A DNA stretch of 64,000 nucleotides from Lysobacterales bacterium 63-13 (GCA_001899855.1 MKWR01000019.1:1-64000); one strand, 5' to 3'; counted from the first letter of the stretch, positions 54,141 through 63,905 are shown. Notes: generated by a model not told the origin, from the letters alone. Numbers and translations: made by a program.

Positions 54141-57041
54141 ATGTCGTCAGTTCAGCGAAAACTCGGGCGTGAGACCGGCGAATCGGGCAGGGGTTTCGTG
54201 CGCGACTTGCTGCATGTCTCGGAAATCCAGGCCCTTGCCGAGCTGGCCCTGCGCGAAGCACGCGACAGGTTCGGCATTGCCGAACTCGCCTTGTCCTGGA
54301 ATACCGAGCGCATTCACGTCGACGGCCGCAGCGACTCGCGCGGCTGCCATCCGCCCGGTCTGGCCGACGACCCTTCTGCCCAGCGCATTCCCTTGTTCAA
54401 TGCGGCCAACGGCATGCGCGCCGAGCTCGCCTGTAAACCGGCCGCCGAGCAGGGCAAGGCGAATGGTCGCGAGTGGGATAGGTTTCTCGAAGATCTCGCG
54501 GTAGTCGCCGAGCGCATCCTGCAACGTGATTCACTGGCGCAATCGGTACGCCGGCTCGAGCGTGCCGAGCATGTGCAGCGCGCCTTGTTCGCCATTGCCA
54601 ACATGGCCAGCTCCGAACTCGACATGCCGGAGATGCTGCGCGGCATCCACGAGATTGTCGGCTGGCTCATGTATGCGGAGAACTTCTTCATTGCGCTCTA
54701 CGAACCCGAGCGTGACAGCCTGCGTTTCCTCTATTTCGTCGACACGGTCGATCAGGACACCTTCAGTCCGGATCGCGAGATCGCCGGCGTTGACCTGCCG
54801 AACAGCCTGACCCTGGCAATGATCCGCTCGGGCGAATCGCAGATGGGGCCATCCGAACAGGTCCGTGATGCGCTGAAGATTCCGCGCGATGATTCCCTCG
54901 GCCCCGAGTCCGAGGACTGGCTGGGCGTGCCGATGATCGGCGCCGCCGCGGCCATTCGCGGCGCCATCGTCGTGCAGAGCTATCTGCCCGACACGCGCTA
55001 TTCGGAGGAAGACCGGGCGATCCTGATCTACGTCGCCCAGCACATCCTCACCGCACTTGAACGCAAGCAGGCGAAGACCGATCTGGAAATCCGCGTTGGC
55101 GAGCGCACCCGCGAGCTTGCCGATGCCATGGTCGATTTGCAGCTGGAGGTGATCGAGCGGCAACGCAACGAGCGCCTGCAACGCGCGTTGTTCCGCATCG
55201 TCGAATGTGCGGCGGCGGCGGATTCCATGTCCGATTTCTATGCCAATGTGCACGCCATCGTCGGTGACCTGCTCAATGCGCGCAATTTCTACATTGCCCT
55301 GGTCACCGAGGACGGCAAGGAGCTGGAATTCCCGTATTCGGTCGACGAGATCAACCCGTTGCGACCGCGGCGACCGCTGGCCAACGGCATGACCGAATAC
55401 GTCATTGGCACTGGCCGTGCCCTGCTCGCCGACCGCACGCGCATCGATGAGCTGGTCGGTTCCGGGGATGTCCAGCGCTTCGGCACGCGAGCCAGTTTCT
55501 GGCTTGGCGTGCCGCTGATCTGCAGCGAGAAAACCGTGGGCGTGCTGGCCGTGCAGAGCTACACGGCGGATTCGCCGTTCAGCGAGCGCGACCAGGAACT
55601 GCTCACTTTCGTCGCCTATCACATCGCCAACGGCCTCGAACGCAAGCGCGCGCAGGATGCGCTGGTGCACGACAATGTCGAACTCGAGGCGCGGGTCAAT
55701 GCGCGTACCCGCGAGCTGGCCCTGGCCAATCGTGACCTGACCGAGCAGATCAAGGAACGCGAACGCATCGAGGCGCGGCTCACCCATGAAGCCTTCCACG
55801 ATACCTTGACCGGCTTGCCCAACCGGGCCTTGCTGTTGCAGCGCCTGGGCACTGCCATGCAGCGCTTCCGGCAGAATTCCGAGCAAGGCTATGCGGTGCT
55901 GTTTCTTGATCTGGATCGATTCAAGGTTGTCAACGACAGTGTCGGTCATCTGGTCGGCGACGAGATGCTGAAACAGGCGGCATTGCGCCTGGCCAGCGCC
56001 AGCGCACCGTTCATGGTCGCGCGCCTGGGTGGTGACGAGTTTGCCGTGCTGGTCGACAGCCTGCCTGATCCGGCCGTGGCGACCCGGGTCGCCCAGCGCC
56101 TCATCGATGCACTGAATGACCCGATTCGCGTGGCCAACAAGGAGATGTTCACCTCGGCCAGCGTCGGTATCGCCTATGCGGATGTCCAGTACACGCGTGC
56201 CGAGGAATTGCTGCGCGATGCCGATACCGCGATGTACCGGGCCAAGGCGCGCGGTCGCCAGTGCTACGAAATCTTCGACGAGAACCTGCGTGCCGAAGCG
56301 ATGCGTGCGCTGGATCTGGAGAACGATCTCCGCCACGCCCTGGTCAGGCGCGAGTTCGAACCGCATTTCCAGTCGATCGTGTCGTTGAAGGATGGCAGGA
56401 TCCTCGGCTACGAGGCGTTGCTGCGCTGGAACCACCCGAAGCACGGCTTGTTGCTGCCCGCCGATTTCCTTGGCGTTGCCGAAGAGATTGGCTGCATCGA
56501 GCAAATTGACTGGCAGATGTTCGCGCTGGCCTGCGAGCAGGCGCGGAACCTGCCGGATTCCACCTATGTTTCCATCAACGTGTCGGCGCGCCGCCTGCGC
56601 GTGCCGAACTTCGACGAAGTTGCCTTGCGTACCATCGAGGCCAGCGGCTTGCCGCCGCGGCGCGTGCGCCTCGAGGTGACCGAGGGCGCCTTGCTCGACC
56701 AGCCCGAGCAGATGCGCAGCATCCTCTTGCGCCTGCGCATGGCTGGCGTGCTCGTGCAACTCGATGATTTCGGCACTGGCTACTCGTCGCTGAGTTACCT
56801 GCATCGCTTTCCGATCCACTCGCTGAAGATCGATCGCTCCTTCATCGCCGACCTGGCCGAACCGGGCAGCAGCCCGGCCGTGGTCAAGGCGATCATTGCG
56901 CTGGCCGAATCACTTGACGTCGAGGTGATCGGCGAGGGCATCGAGACGCCGCAGCAACGCGATGCATTGATCGAGATGGGCTGCGCGATCGGCCAGGGTT
57001 TCTACTATTCGCATCCGGCATTGATCGCCAACCTGGCTTGA
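54141..57041 (+). CDS. GAF-GAF-GGDEF-EAL cyclic-di-GMP enzyme
   Basis: This 966-residue protein has two similar GAF modules (about 150-320 and 360-520, each preceded by RLERAEHVQRALF- or ERLQRALFRIVE-type helices), then a GGDEF domain with an intact RLGGDEFAVL and an EAL domain with YEALLRW, SINVSARRL, DDFGTGYSSL and KIDRSF. Both catalytic sites look intact, so it could make and break cyclic-di-GMP. In EAL the family ITES is VTEG, a change at a residue next to the conserved glutamate. No membrane segments are seen. The start is ATG 54141 with GAGGT upstream. Confidence 0.93.
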   Translation: MSSVQRKLGRETGESGRGFVRDLLHVSEIQALAELALREARDRFGIAELALSWNTERIHVDGRSDSRGCHPPGLADDPSAQRIPLFNAANGMRAELACKPAAEQGKANGREWDRFLEDLAVVAERILQRDSLAQSVRRLERAEHVQRALFAIANMASSELDMPEMLRGIHEIVGWLMYAENFFIALYEPERDSLRFLYFVDTVDQDTFSPDREIAGVDLPNSLTLAMIRSGESQMGPSEQVRDALKIPRDDSLGPESEDWLGVPMIGAAAAIRGAIVVQSYLPDTRYSEEDRAILIYVAQHILTALERKQAKTDLEIRVGERTRELADAMVDLQLEVIERQRNERLQRALFRIVECAAAADSMSDFYANVHAIVGDLLNARNFYIALVTEDGKELEFPYSVDEINPLRPRRPLANGMTEYVIGTGRALLADRTRIDELVGSGDVQRFGTRASFWLGVPLICSEKTVGVLAVQSYTADSPFSERDQELLTFVAYHIANGLERKRAQDALVHDNVELEARVNARTRELALANRDLTEQIKERERIEARLTHEAFHDTLTGLPNRALLLQRLGTAMQRFRQNSEQGYAVLFLDLDRFKVVNDSVGHLVGDEMLKQAALRLASASAPFMVARLGGDEFAVLVDSLPDPAVATRVAQRLIDALNDPIRVANKEMFTSASVGIAYADVQYTRAEELLRDADTAMYRAKARGRQCYEIFDENLRAEAMRALDLENDLRHALVRREFEPHFQSIVSLKDGRILGYEALLRWNHPKHGLLLPADFLGVAEEIGCIEQIDWQMFALACEQARNLPDSTYVSINVSARRLRVPNFDEVALRTIEASGLPPRRVRLEVTEGALLDQPEQMRSILLRLRMAGVLVQLDDFGTGYSSLSYLHRFPIHSLKIDRSFIADLAEPGSSPAVVKAIIALAESLDVEVIGEGIETPQQRDALIEMGCAIGQGFYYSHPALIANLA

Positions 57042-57148
57042 GCCGGACTGCGCGCGCGGTCCGCTGTCGGCAGCGGCTGCCCGCATACCTGCGGGAGCCA
57101 CAGGCAACGCGTTAGAATCACGCTTTCCGAATCGATTCCGATGCCTCC

Positions 57149-60100
57149 ATGAGCACGACCGCCGAATCCCTGCCGGCCAGCACGGCCCCCCGCGATGCCG
57201 CTCCGTTGCGTTTCGTCACCGCCGCCAGCCTGTTTGATGGTCACGACGCCGCGATCAACATCATGCGCCGCCTGATCCAGTCGCAGGGTGCCGAAGTGAT
57301 CCACCTCGGCCACAACCGCTCCGTCGAGGATGTCGTCCGTGCGGCCCTGCAGGAAGACGCCGATGCCATCGCGCTGTCGTCCTACCAGGGTGGCCACGTC
57401 GAGTATTTCAAGTACATGGTCGACATGCTCAAAGAGCGTGGCGCTTCGCACATCCGCGTTTTCGGCGGTGGTGGCGGCACCATCACCCCCGAGGAAATCC
57501 GCGAGCTGGAAGCCTACGGCGTCGAGCGCATCTACCATCCCAACGACGGCATGCATCTCGGCCTGGTGCCGATGATCGAGGATGTGGTTGCACGCGCGCA
57601 GCGCGCGCGAATCGGGAGTCGGGAATCGGGAATGGTTCAAGCGCTGAACATCGACGATGAAATCAGCATCGGTCGCATGTTGACCGCGATCGAGAATGGC
57701 GCTTTCAGCGAAGCGGAACTGGTGAAGTTGCGCAAGAACTGGGCGAGCGGCCCTGCCCATTCCCCAGTCCCCATTCCCCATTCCCGTCCGACGACCCCGG
57801 TCGTCGGGATTACAGGCACCGGCGGTGCCGGCAAGTCCAGTGTCGTTGACGAGTTGCTGTTGCGCTTCCTGCACGCGTTTCCGCAGATGCGCATCGCCGT
57901 GCTGGCGGTCGATCCGACCCGGCGTCGCTCCGGTGGGGCCTTGCTGGGTGATCGCATCCGCATGAACGCCTTGCGCAGCCATCGCGTGTTCATGCGTTCG
58001 ATGGCGACGCGTCGACAGCACGCGGCGACGAGCATCGTGCTCAAGGATTGCGTCGGTTTCCTCAGAAGCCAGGCGTACGATCTGGTCATCGTCGAGACCG
58101 CCGGCATTGGCCAGTCCGATTCCGAGATTGTCGATCTGGTCGATTTCCCGATGTATGTGATGACCAGCGATTACGGCGCGGCCAGCCAGCTTGAAAAGAT
58201 CGACATGGTCGATTTCGCCGAGCTGATCGTGCTCAACAAGTTCGACAAGCGTGGCGCCGAGGATGCACTGCGTGACGTGCGCAAGCAGTGGAAGCGCAAT
58301 CGCGTCAAGTTCCAGCTCAGCGATGACGAAGTACCGGTCTATCCGACCATCGCCAGCCAGTTCAACGATCCCGGCATCACCTGGATGTTTTCAAATTTGT
58401 GCCGCCTGTTGCGGCACAAATTGGGAATTGGGAATGGGGAATCGGGAATGGACTGGACGCCGGATCTCGATACCTCGCTGAAGGAGCCGCGGGCTACCGT
58501 GCTGATCCCCGGTGCGCGCGTGCGCTACCTGGCCGAGATCGCCGAACAGGGTCGCGGCATCAATGCCGAGATTGGCAAGCAGGCCGGGATTGCCGACCGC
58601 GCCCAGTCACTCTGGAAAGCGCTGAAGGAACTGCAAGACCCGGATCTGCCTTCGGCGCTCGGACTCTATGACGAAGGGATACTGCGAATCCCGGATCCCG
58701 GCTCTCAACAGCCGAACGGCTGGTCATCCCGAATCCCGGTACTTCTGCGCCAACGCTACAACGAGGCCGTGCAGGCCCTCAGCGCGGACTCTCTGCGCCT
58801 GCTGCGACAGTGGCCGACGCGACTGAAGTCGATCACCGACGAGTTCACCGAGTACGAGGTGCGCGGCAAGACGATCAAGGTCGAGAATTACCGCGAGTCG
58901 CTGTCGCACCAGAAGGTGCCGAAGATTGCCGCGCCGACCTACACGTCCTGGGGCGAACTGCTGGTGTTCCTGCAGAAGGAAAACCTGCCGGGCAGCTATC
59001 CGTACACCGGTGGCGTCTATCCGTATCGACGCACCGGCGAGGATCCGATCCGCATGTTTGCCGGCGAAGGCACGCCCGAGCGCACCAATCGCCGTTTCCA
59101 TTACCTCAGTGTCGGCCAGCCGGCGGTGCGCCTGTCGACCGCGTTTGATTCGGTGACCTTGTATGGCGAGGATCCGGCGCCACGTCCCGACATCTACGGC
59201 AAGATCGGCAACTCCGGCGTCAACGTGCCGACCCTCGATGACATGAAGAAGCTCTATTCGGGCTTCAACCTGTGCGCGCCGACGACATCGGTGTCGATGA
59301 CGATCAACGGTCCGGCACCGATCATCCTGTCGATGTTCATGAATACGGCGATCGACCAGCAGATCGAGTTGTACCTCAAGCAGGACGACAAGCGCTGGCA
59401 GGAAGCTCAAGGGAAGATCGCGAAATTCTTCGACGGCCGCACGCGCCCGACCTATTCCGGCGAGCTGCCGCCAGGCAACGATGGTCTTGGCCTGGCCTTG
59501 CTCGGCATCTGCGGTGACCAGCTTGTCGATGCCGGGACCTATGCGCGGATCAAGGCCGAGACGCTGCGCTCGGTGCGCGGCACCGTGCAGGCGGACATCC
59601 TGAAGGAAGACCAGGCGCAGAACACCTGCATTTTTTCGACCGAGTTCGCGCTGCGCATGATGGGTGACATCCAGCAGTATTTCGTCGACCAGAAAGTACG
59701 CAACTTCTATTCCGTATCCATTTCCGGATACCACATTGCCGAAGCCGGCGCCAACCCGATCAGCCAGCTTGCCTTCACCCTGAGCAACGGCTTCACCATC
59801 GTCGAGTACTACCTGGCGCGGGGAATGAGCATCGATGACTTCGCGCCAAACCTGAGCTTCTTCTTTTCCAACGGCATGGATCCGGAATACACGGTGATCG
59901 GCCGTGTCGCCCGGCGCATCTGGGCGCGCGCCATGCGCGAGCGCTACGGCGCCAACGAGCGCAGCCAGATGATGAAGTACCACATCCAGACTTCAGGTCG
60001 TTCGCTGCACGCGCAGGAGATCCAGTTCAACGACATCCGCACCACGTTGCAGGCGCTCTATGCCTTGTTCGACAACTGCAACTCGCTGCACACCAATGCC

Positions 60101-60748
60101 TACGACGAGGCGATCACCACGCCGACCGAGGAGAGTGTGCGCCGCGCGGTGGCGATCCAGATGATCATCAACAAGGAACTGGGCCTCAATTTCTGCGAGA
60201 ACCCCTGGCAAGGCAGTTTCATCGTCGACAAGCTGACCGACATCGTCGAGGAAGCGGTGTACAAGGAATTCGAGGCGATCAGCGATCGTGGCGGCGTACT
60301 CGGCGCGATGGACACGATGTACCAGCGCGGCAAGATCCAGGAAGAATCGATGTACTACGAGCACAAGAAGCACGATGGCTCGTTGCCGCTGGTCGGCGTC
60401 AACACCTTCCTGCCCAAGGAGCATGCCGGCGACATCGTCACCGAGATCGAGCTGATCCGCTCGACCGAGGCCGAAAAGGGCCAGCAGATCGCCAACGTGC
60501 TGGCCTGGCAGGCAAACCGCAATGCGCTGGCACCCCGTGGCGAGACTTCGCATGCGAACGCGACGATGGCTGACGAGGACAGCGAATCCGAGCCGCATTC
60601 CGGGCACGGCCTCGCCTACCTGCAAGCCACCGCGCGCGAGCGCAGGAATGTCTTCGAGGCGCTGATGGAGGCGGTGAAGACCCATTCACTCGGCCAGATC
60701 AGCCACGCCCTGTATGACGTCGGCGGCGAGTACCGCAGGAACATGTAG
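57149..60748 (+). CDS. icmF: Fused acyl-CoA mutase IcmF with in-frame repeat insertions
   Basis: This 1199-residue protein joins an N-terminal cobalamin-binding domain (DGHD with His32; FGGGGGTI), a MeaB-type G domain (Walker A GTGGAGKS at 223-230; ETAGIGQSDSEI; NKFDKRG) and a large methylmalonyl-CoA-mutase-type barrel (YPYTGGVYPYRRTGEDP, then FNLCAPTTSVSMTINGPAP). This order defines IcmF, isobutyryl-CoA mutase fused to its GTPase chaperone. It is about 100 residues longer than typical (about 1090). Part of the excess is encoded by GGGAATSGGGAATSG-like repeats at 57608-57634, 57751-57786, 58421-58450 and 58685-58739, all in frame and at domain borders. Confidence 0.94.
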   Translation: MSTTAESLPASTAPRDAAPLRFVTAASLFDGHDAAINIMRRLIQSQGAEVIHLGHNRSVEDVVRAALQEDADAIALSSYQGGHVEYFKYMVDMLKERGASHIRVFGGGGGTITPEEIRELEAYGVERIYHPNDGMHLGLVPMIEDVVARAQRARIGSRESGMVQALNIDDEISIGRMLTAIENGAFSEAELVKLRKNWASGPAHSPVPIPHSRPTTPVVGITGTGGAGKSSVVDELLLRFLHAFPQMRIAVLAVDPTRRRSGGALLGDRIRMNALRSHRVFMRSMATRRQHAATSIVLKDCVGFLRSQAYDLVIVETAGIGQSDSEIVDLVDFPMYVMTSDYGAASQLEKIDMVDFAELIVLNKFDKRGAEDALRDVRKQWKRNRVKFQLSDDEVPVYPTIASQFNDPGITWMFSNLCRLLRHKLGIGNGESGMDWTPDLDTSLKEPRATVLIPGARVRYLAEIAEQGRGINAEIGKQAGIADRAQSLWKALKELQDPDLPSALGLYDEGILRIPDPGSQQPNGWSSRIPVLLRQRYNEAVQALSADSLRLLRQWPTRLKSITDEFTEYEVRGKTIKVENYRESLSHQKVPKIAAPTYTSWGELLVFLQKENLPGSYPYTGGVYPYRRTGEDPIRMFAGEGTPERTNRRFHYLSVGQPAVRLSTAFDSVTLYGEDPAPRPDIYGKIGNSGVNVPTLDDMKKLYSGFNLCAPTTSVSMTINGPAPIILSMFMNTAIDQQIELYLKQDDKRWQEAQGKIAKFFDGRTRPTYSGELPPGNDGLGLALLGICGDQLVDAGTYARIKAETLRSVRGTVQADILKEDQAQNTCIFSTEFALRMMGDIQQYFVDQKVRNFYSVSISGYHIAEAGANPISQLAFTLSNGFTIVEYYLARGMSIDDFAPNLSFFFSNGMDPEYTVIGRVARRIWARAMRERYGANERSQMMKYHIQTSGRSLHAQEIQFNDIRTTLQALYALFDNCNSLHTNAYDEAITTPTEESVRRAVAIQMIINKELGLNFCENPWQGSFIVDKLTDIVEEAVYKEFEAISDRGGVLGAMDTMYQRGKIQEESMYYEHKKHDGSLPLVGVNTFLPKEHAGDIVTEIELIRSTEAEKGQQIANVLAWQANRNALAPRGETSHANATMADEDSESEPHSGHGLAYLQATARERRNVFEALMEAVKTHSLGQISHALYDVGGEYRRNM
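57608..57634 (+). repeat. GGGAAT-type repeat, copy 1 (inside icmF)
   Basis: The unit CGGGAATCGGGAATGG with a variant CGGGAGT before it is encoded as RIGSRESGM at residues 154-162, between the cobalamin and G domains. Confidence 0.8.
57751..57786 (-). repeat. GGGAAT-type repeat, copy 2 (inverted, inside icmF)
   Basis: CCATTCCCCAGTCCCCATTC is the core of a reverse-complement copy of the same repeat. It is encoded as part of GPAHSPVPIPHSR just before the G domain (residues about 201-213). Confidence 0.8.
58394..58450 (+). repeat. Hairpin plus GGGAAT-type repeat, copy 3 (inside icmF)
   Basis: A perfect 12-bp hairpin (58394-58405 and 58411-58422, loop CTGTT) runs straight into TTGGGAATTGGGAATGGGGA and a further unit. 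The repeat is encoded as KLGIGNGESGM. The hairpin may be partly native coding sequence. Confidence 0.7.
58685..58739. repeat. Repeat copy 4 (inside icmF), flanked by CGAATCCCGG
   Basis: CGAATCCCGG occurs at 58685-58694 and again at 58730-58739, around a segment with the palindrome CAGCCGAACGGCTG. It shares GATCCCGGCTCTCA with the tRNA-Ser spacer at 22741-22754. It is encoded as RIPDPGSQQPNGWSSRIP. Confidence 0.75.
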
Positions 60749-60798
60749 CCGCGCGGACGCTGCGACGGACCAAGCCTGGGCAGGGTTGACCGCGCGCA

Positions 60799-61194
60799 TC
60801 AGGTCAGCCAGGCTTCGAGCTCCCTGAGTGCCGCCGCCTGTGCGTATTCCGTCTTGCCATCGGCTGCATGCATGAACCCCGCATAGGCGACCACCAGCTC
60901 GCCGAACGGATCATCAACCTCGTCGGTTTCCTCGAGAACCAGCTCCAGGTCCTCAAGCGCCTCGTCGATGCTTTCGACAGGCAGTGGCATGCGCAGGACC
61001 AGCAGCCAGGTGATGAAGCGGGCATCCGGTGTTTCCCGGCGCGCCTGCGTTACTGCCACATCGAGCAGGGATGCGCGATGCGCGAGATGCGCGCGTGCCG
61101 CTGCTTCGGAATCAAACAGGGTGATCGATTCGCCCTGCGCCTGCATGTCGCCGGTTTCGACATTCTCGAAGCTGCTGATGACGGCGTGATTCAT
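60799..61194 (-). CDS. Small acidic protein of unknown function
   Basis: This 131-residue protein is acidic, especially in ESIDEALEDLELVLEETDEV, mainly helical, without signal peptide or membrane segment. The ATG at 61192-61194 has GGAGA upstream. I recognise no family. It stands alone on the minus strand between icmF and the methyltransferase gene, separated by 73 bp from the latter's stop and possibly co-transcribed with it. Confidence 0.7.
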   Translation of the reverse strand: MNHAVISSFENVETGDMQAQGESITLFDSEAAARAHLAHRASLLDVAVTQARRETPDARFITWLLVLRMPLPVESIDEALEDLELVLEETDEVDDPFGELVVAYAGFMHAADGKTEYAQAAALRELEAWLT

Positions 61195-61267
61195 GGATAT
61201 CTCCGTTGTGTTCCGGGCATGCGCGGGCGAGTGCCGATGCGCCTTGATTGTTCTTGCGGCCTCGCCT

Positions 61268-62110
61268 TCAGCGTCGCGTGGCGAGCACGCCGTCGAGGGC
61301 CAACTGTGCCTTGAAGCCGGCCTTTTCCAGGCGCTTGCTGACTTCGCGTGGCACATCGCGTCCGCTGGTCAGCTTGTTCGGGCTGCCCGTGTAATGGAAC
61401 AGGCGCCCGCCACGGCGCAGCACGCGCGCGAGTTGATCGTAGAACACCTGCGCATAGAGTTCGCCGGCGATGCCGAATCGCGGCGGGTCGTGCAAGGCGG
61501 CATCAAAGGAGGCATCGGCAAGGGCCTCGATTGCGGTGGCTGCATCGGCCTGGGCGAGATGCAGGCGACCTCCGTGCTGTGCGGCCTCGGCAGCGGGTGA
61601 CCACGGATTGATCGTGCGCAGCCAGAGCACATCGGCATTCTTCTCGAAGGACTGCAGGCGCGACACGCCGGCTTCCAGGCAACAGGCGGCGAAATAGCCG
61701 AGTCCGCCGCAGGTATCGAGCACGATCTTGCCGCGTGGCTCGATCAGGGCCACCTTGCGCCGTGCATCCTCGAACGGTGATTCCTTCGCCGTCGGCAGCA
61801 TCTTGATGCCATCGATCTCGAAGGTCGGTGCGCCCCATTCGGTCGGCACCAGCTTGATCAGCGATCCGGAAAATCGCGACACCGCGACAAACGCATCGCC
61901 ATCCCAGCAATAGATGGTTCGCTCCTTGAGCTTGGCGGGATAGGGAAACTGCTGACCGTGCCAGCTCCAGCAATCCGCGCCCGGCGATGCCGTTGTCAGC
62001 GAGCGGCCAAGGTCCAGCGAGCCGGTCCATTCCGACGCGCCGCAATCGCGTGCCGCGAGCAGGGATGCGCCTACTTCGAGAACGAGCAGTGGGCCGGAAT
62101 GACGAGGCAC
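61268..62110 (-). CDS. Class I SAM-dependent methyltransferase, COG2521-like
   Basis: This protein of about 280 residues has the SAM motif I VLDTCGGLGYFAACCLEAG, an acidic motif II region around LQSFEKNADVLWL, and a conserved C-terminal half with HDPPRFGIAGELYAQVFYDQ, RLFHYTGSPNK and GRDVPREVSKRLEKAGF. These match the COG2521 group, first noted in archaea and related in fold to spermidine synthases; the substrate is unknown. The start is uncertain: I chose GTG 62110, preceded at a distance by GGGAG; the frame is open to 62221 without a better site. Confidence 0.75.
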   Translation of the reverse strand: MPRHSGPLLVLEVGASLLAARDCGASEWTGSLDLGRSLTTASPGADCWSWHGQQFPYPAKLKERTIYCWDGDAFVAVSRFSGSLIKLVPTEWGAPTFEIDGIKMLPTAKESPFEDARRKVALIEPRGKIVLDTCGGLGYFAACCLEAGVSRLQSFEKNADVLWLRTINPWSPAAEAAQHGGRLHLAQADAATAIEALADASFDAALHDPPRFGIAGELYAQVFYDQLARVLRRGGRLFHYTGSPNKLTSGRDVPREVSKRLEKAGFKAQLALDGVLATRR

Positions 62111-62278
62111 GGCGGAGAAGCTCCCGGGTTGCGCGTGGGTGACGCTCAGGTGAGGGCGGCATCGTAACCCGACGCAGCGCAAAGCGGCCGCGGTTCGCCC
62201 GTGGATTGATCCAGGATGCAATCACGCGGATGCTTGGCTGGCACGGCAAAGTTGTATTGCCCACTGACGAGCATGCCC

Positions 62279-63463
62279 ATGTCCGAGTCCCGTCCCCGAT
62301 TCCTGCAGCCCGCTTCGATCCTCGACTATCGAGAGATGGCTCGGCGACGCTTGCCGCGGCAGCTTTTCGACTACATCGACGGCGGTGCCTACGACGAATG
62401 CAGCCTGCGCGCGAACGTGCAGGACCTGCAAGGCGTGCGTTTGCGCCAGCGCGTGCTGCGCGATGTCTCGGAAATCAACCTGGCCACCACCCTGGCCGGC
62501 CAGGCAATGGCCTTGCCGGTGGTGCTCGGGCCGGTTGGCCTGGCCGGCATGTTTGCGCGACGGGGTGAAGTGCAGGCGGCCCGTGCGGCGCGCGACGCAG
62601 GTATCGTGTTCTGCGAATCAACCGTCTCGATCTGCCCGATGCACGAGGTGCATGCCGCGGTCGGTTCGGCGTTCTGGTTCCAGCTTTACGTGCTGCGCGA
62701 TCGTGGCTACGCCACCGAGCTGCTGCAACGCGCGCAGGCGCTTGGCTGCGAGGTGCTGGTCTTCACCGTCGATCTCGCCGTGATGGGCGCGCGTTATCGC
62801 GACACGCGCAACGGCATGAGTGGCAATAACGATGTACGCATCAGGCTGGCGCGCGCCTGGGACTTCCTTTCGCACCCGCGCTGGCTGGCCGATGTCGGCG
62901 TGCGCGGCAAGCCGTTGGTGTTTGGAAACCTGCACGGTGCCGTTCCCGATGCGCAAGGCCTGGCCGAGTTCCGCCAGTGGGTCGATGCGCAATTCGATCC
63001 CTCGGTGCGTTGGCAGGACCTCGACTGGCTGCGGGCAAACTGGTCGGGGAAAATCATCATCAAGGGCGTGCTCGATGTCGAGGACGCACGCACCGCGGCG
63101 GACATGGGCTTCGACGGACTGGTCGTTTCCAATCACGGCGGGCGTCAGCTCGATGGCGTGCCATCGACCATTGCCGTCCTGCCGGAAATCGCCGCCGCGG
63201 TCGGCGAGCGCATGCAGATCCTCTTTGACGGCGGCATCCGCAGCGGCCTCGATGTGGTCAAGGCAATTGCCCTGGGTGCCGATGGTTGCATGCTTGGCCG
63301 CGCCTGGGCTTACGCCCTTGCCGCCGGTGGCGAAGCGGCGGTCGCGCACATGCTGGAAATCCTGCGCAAGGAAATGCTCGTCGCCATGGCCCTCACCGGC
63401 TGCACGCGGCTCGCGGATTTGCGCGGATCGGCGACGATCCACGCGCCGCAACGGAGAACTTGA
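62279..63463 (+). CDS. lldD: FMN-dependent alpha-hydroxy-acid dehydrogenase (L-lactate type)
   Basis: This 394-residue protein has the FMN-dependent hydroxy-acid dehydrogenase core: FDYIDGGAYDE, VVLGPVGLAGMF, FQLYVLRDRGY, IIIKGVLDVEDA with the conserved lysine, and SNHGGRQLDGVPSTI with the catalytic histidine and arginine, then FDGGIRSGLDVVKAIALGA. L-lactate oxidation to pyruvate at the inner membrane is the usual role (LldD). ATGs at 62273 and 62279 are both possible; the second leaves better room for GACGAG as ribosome site. Confidence 0.93.
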   Translation: MSESRPRFLQPASILDYREMARRRLPRQLFDYIDGGAYDECSLRANVQDLQGVRLRQRVLRDVSEINLATTLAGQAMALPVVLGPVGLAGMFARRGEVQAARAARDAGIVFCESTVSICPMHEVHAAVGSAFWFQLYVLRDRGYATELLQRAQALGCEVLVFTVDLAVMGARYRDTRNGMSGNNDVRIRLARAWDFLSHPRWLADVGVRGKPLVFGNLHGAVPDAQGLAEFRQWVDAQFDPSVRWQDLDWLRANWSGKIIIKGVLDVEDARTAADMGFDGLVVSNHGGRQLDGVPSTIAVLPEIAAAVGERMQILFDGGIRSGLDVVKAIALGADGCMLGRAWAYALAAGGEAAVAHMLEILRKEMLVAMALTGCTRLADLRGSATIHAPQRRT

Positions 63464-63563
63464 GCTGCCGCATCGGCGCGATCATCGGCGTGGCGACAAG
63501 GCATGCGGGCAGAGCACGCAAAGGGACGTTAAAATAGCCGGCCCCGTCCAGCGTAGAAGTGCC

Positions 63564-63905
63564 ATGTCCGATATTCCCGCGTGCCCGATTTGTTCGATGG
63601 AAAACACCTATCCGGACGGCGACAACTACGTCTGTGCCGATTGCGCACACGAATGGCCGATCGTCGCGGTCGCGGCGGCAGGCGACGAGGATGCGGCCAC
63701 GGTCAAGGACGCCAACGGCAACCTGCTTGCCGATGGTGATGATGTCGTCCTGATCAAGGATCTCAAGGTGCGTGGATCGTCGCAGGTGATCAAGCAGGGC
63801 ACCAAGGTGCGCGGCATCCGCGTGGTGGGCGGCGATCACGATGTCGAAGGCAAGGTCAACGGCAGCGCGATGATGCTGAAATCGGAATTCCTGAAGAAGG
63901 TTTGA
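63564..63905 (+). CDS. yjdM: Zinc-ribbon protein PhnA/YjdM family
   Basis: This 113-residue protein has an N-terminal zinc ribbon (CPICSMEN and CADCAHEW) and the C-terminal PhnA domain with VKDANGNLLADGDDVVLIKD, KVRGSSQVIKQGTKV and a final MMLKSEFLKKV. The family is found widely; it is not the phosphonoacetate hydrolase of the same name and its function is not settled. The gene starts 100 bp after lldD; the last 95 bases of the window show no gene. Confidence 0.96.
   Translation: MSDIPACPICSMENTYPDGDNYVCADCAHEWPIVAVAAAGDEDAATVKDANGNLLADGDDVVLIKDLKVRGSSQVIKQGTKVRGIRVVGGDHDVEGKVNGSAMMLKSEFLKKV

Noticed and set aside
57608..58739. CRISPR-like or VNTR array in icmF
   Set aside because: The repeats are short, irregular in spacing and in both orientations, inside a coding frame, with no unique spacers and no cas genes.
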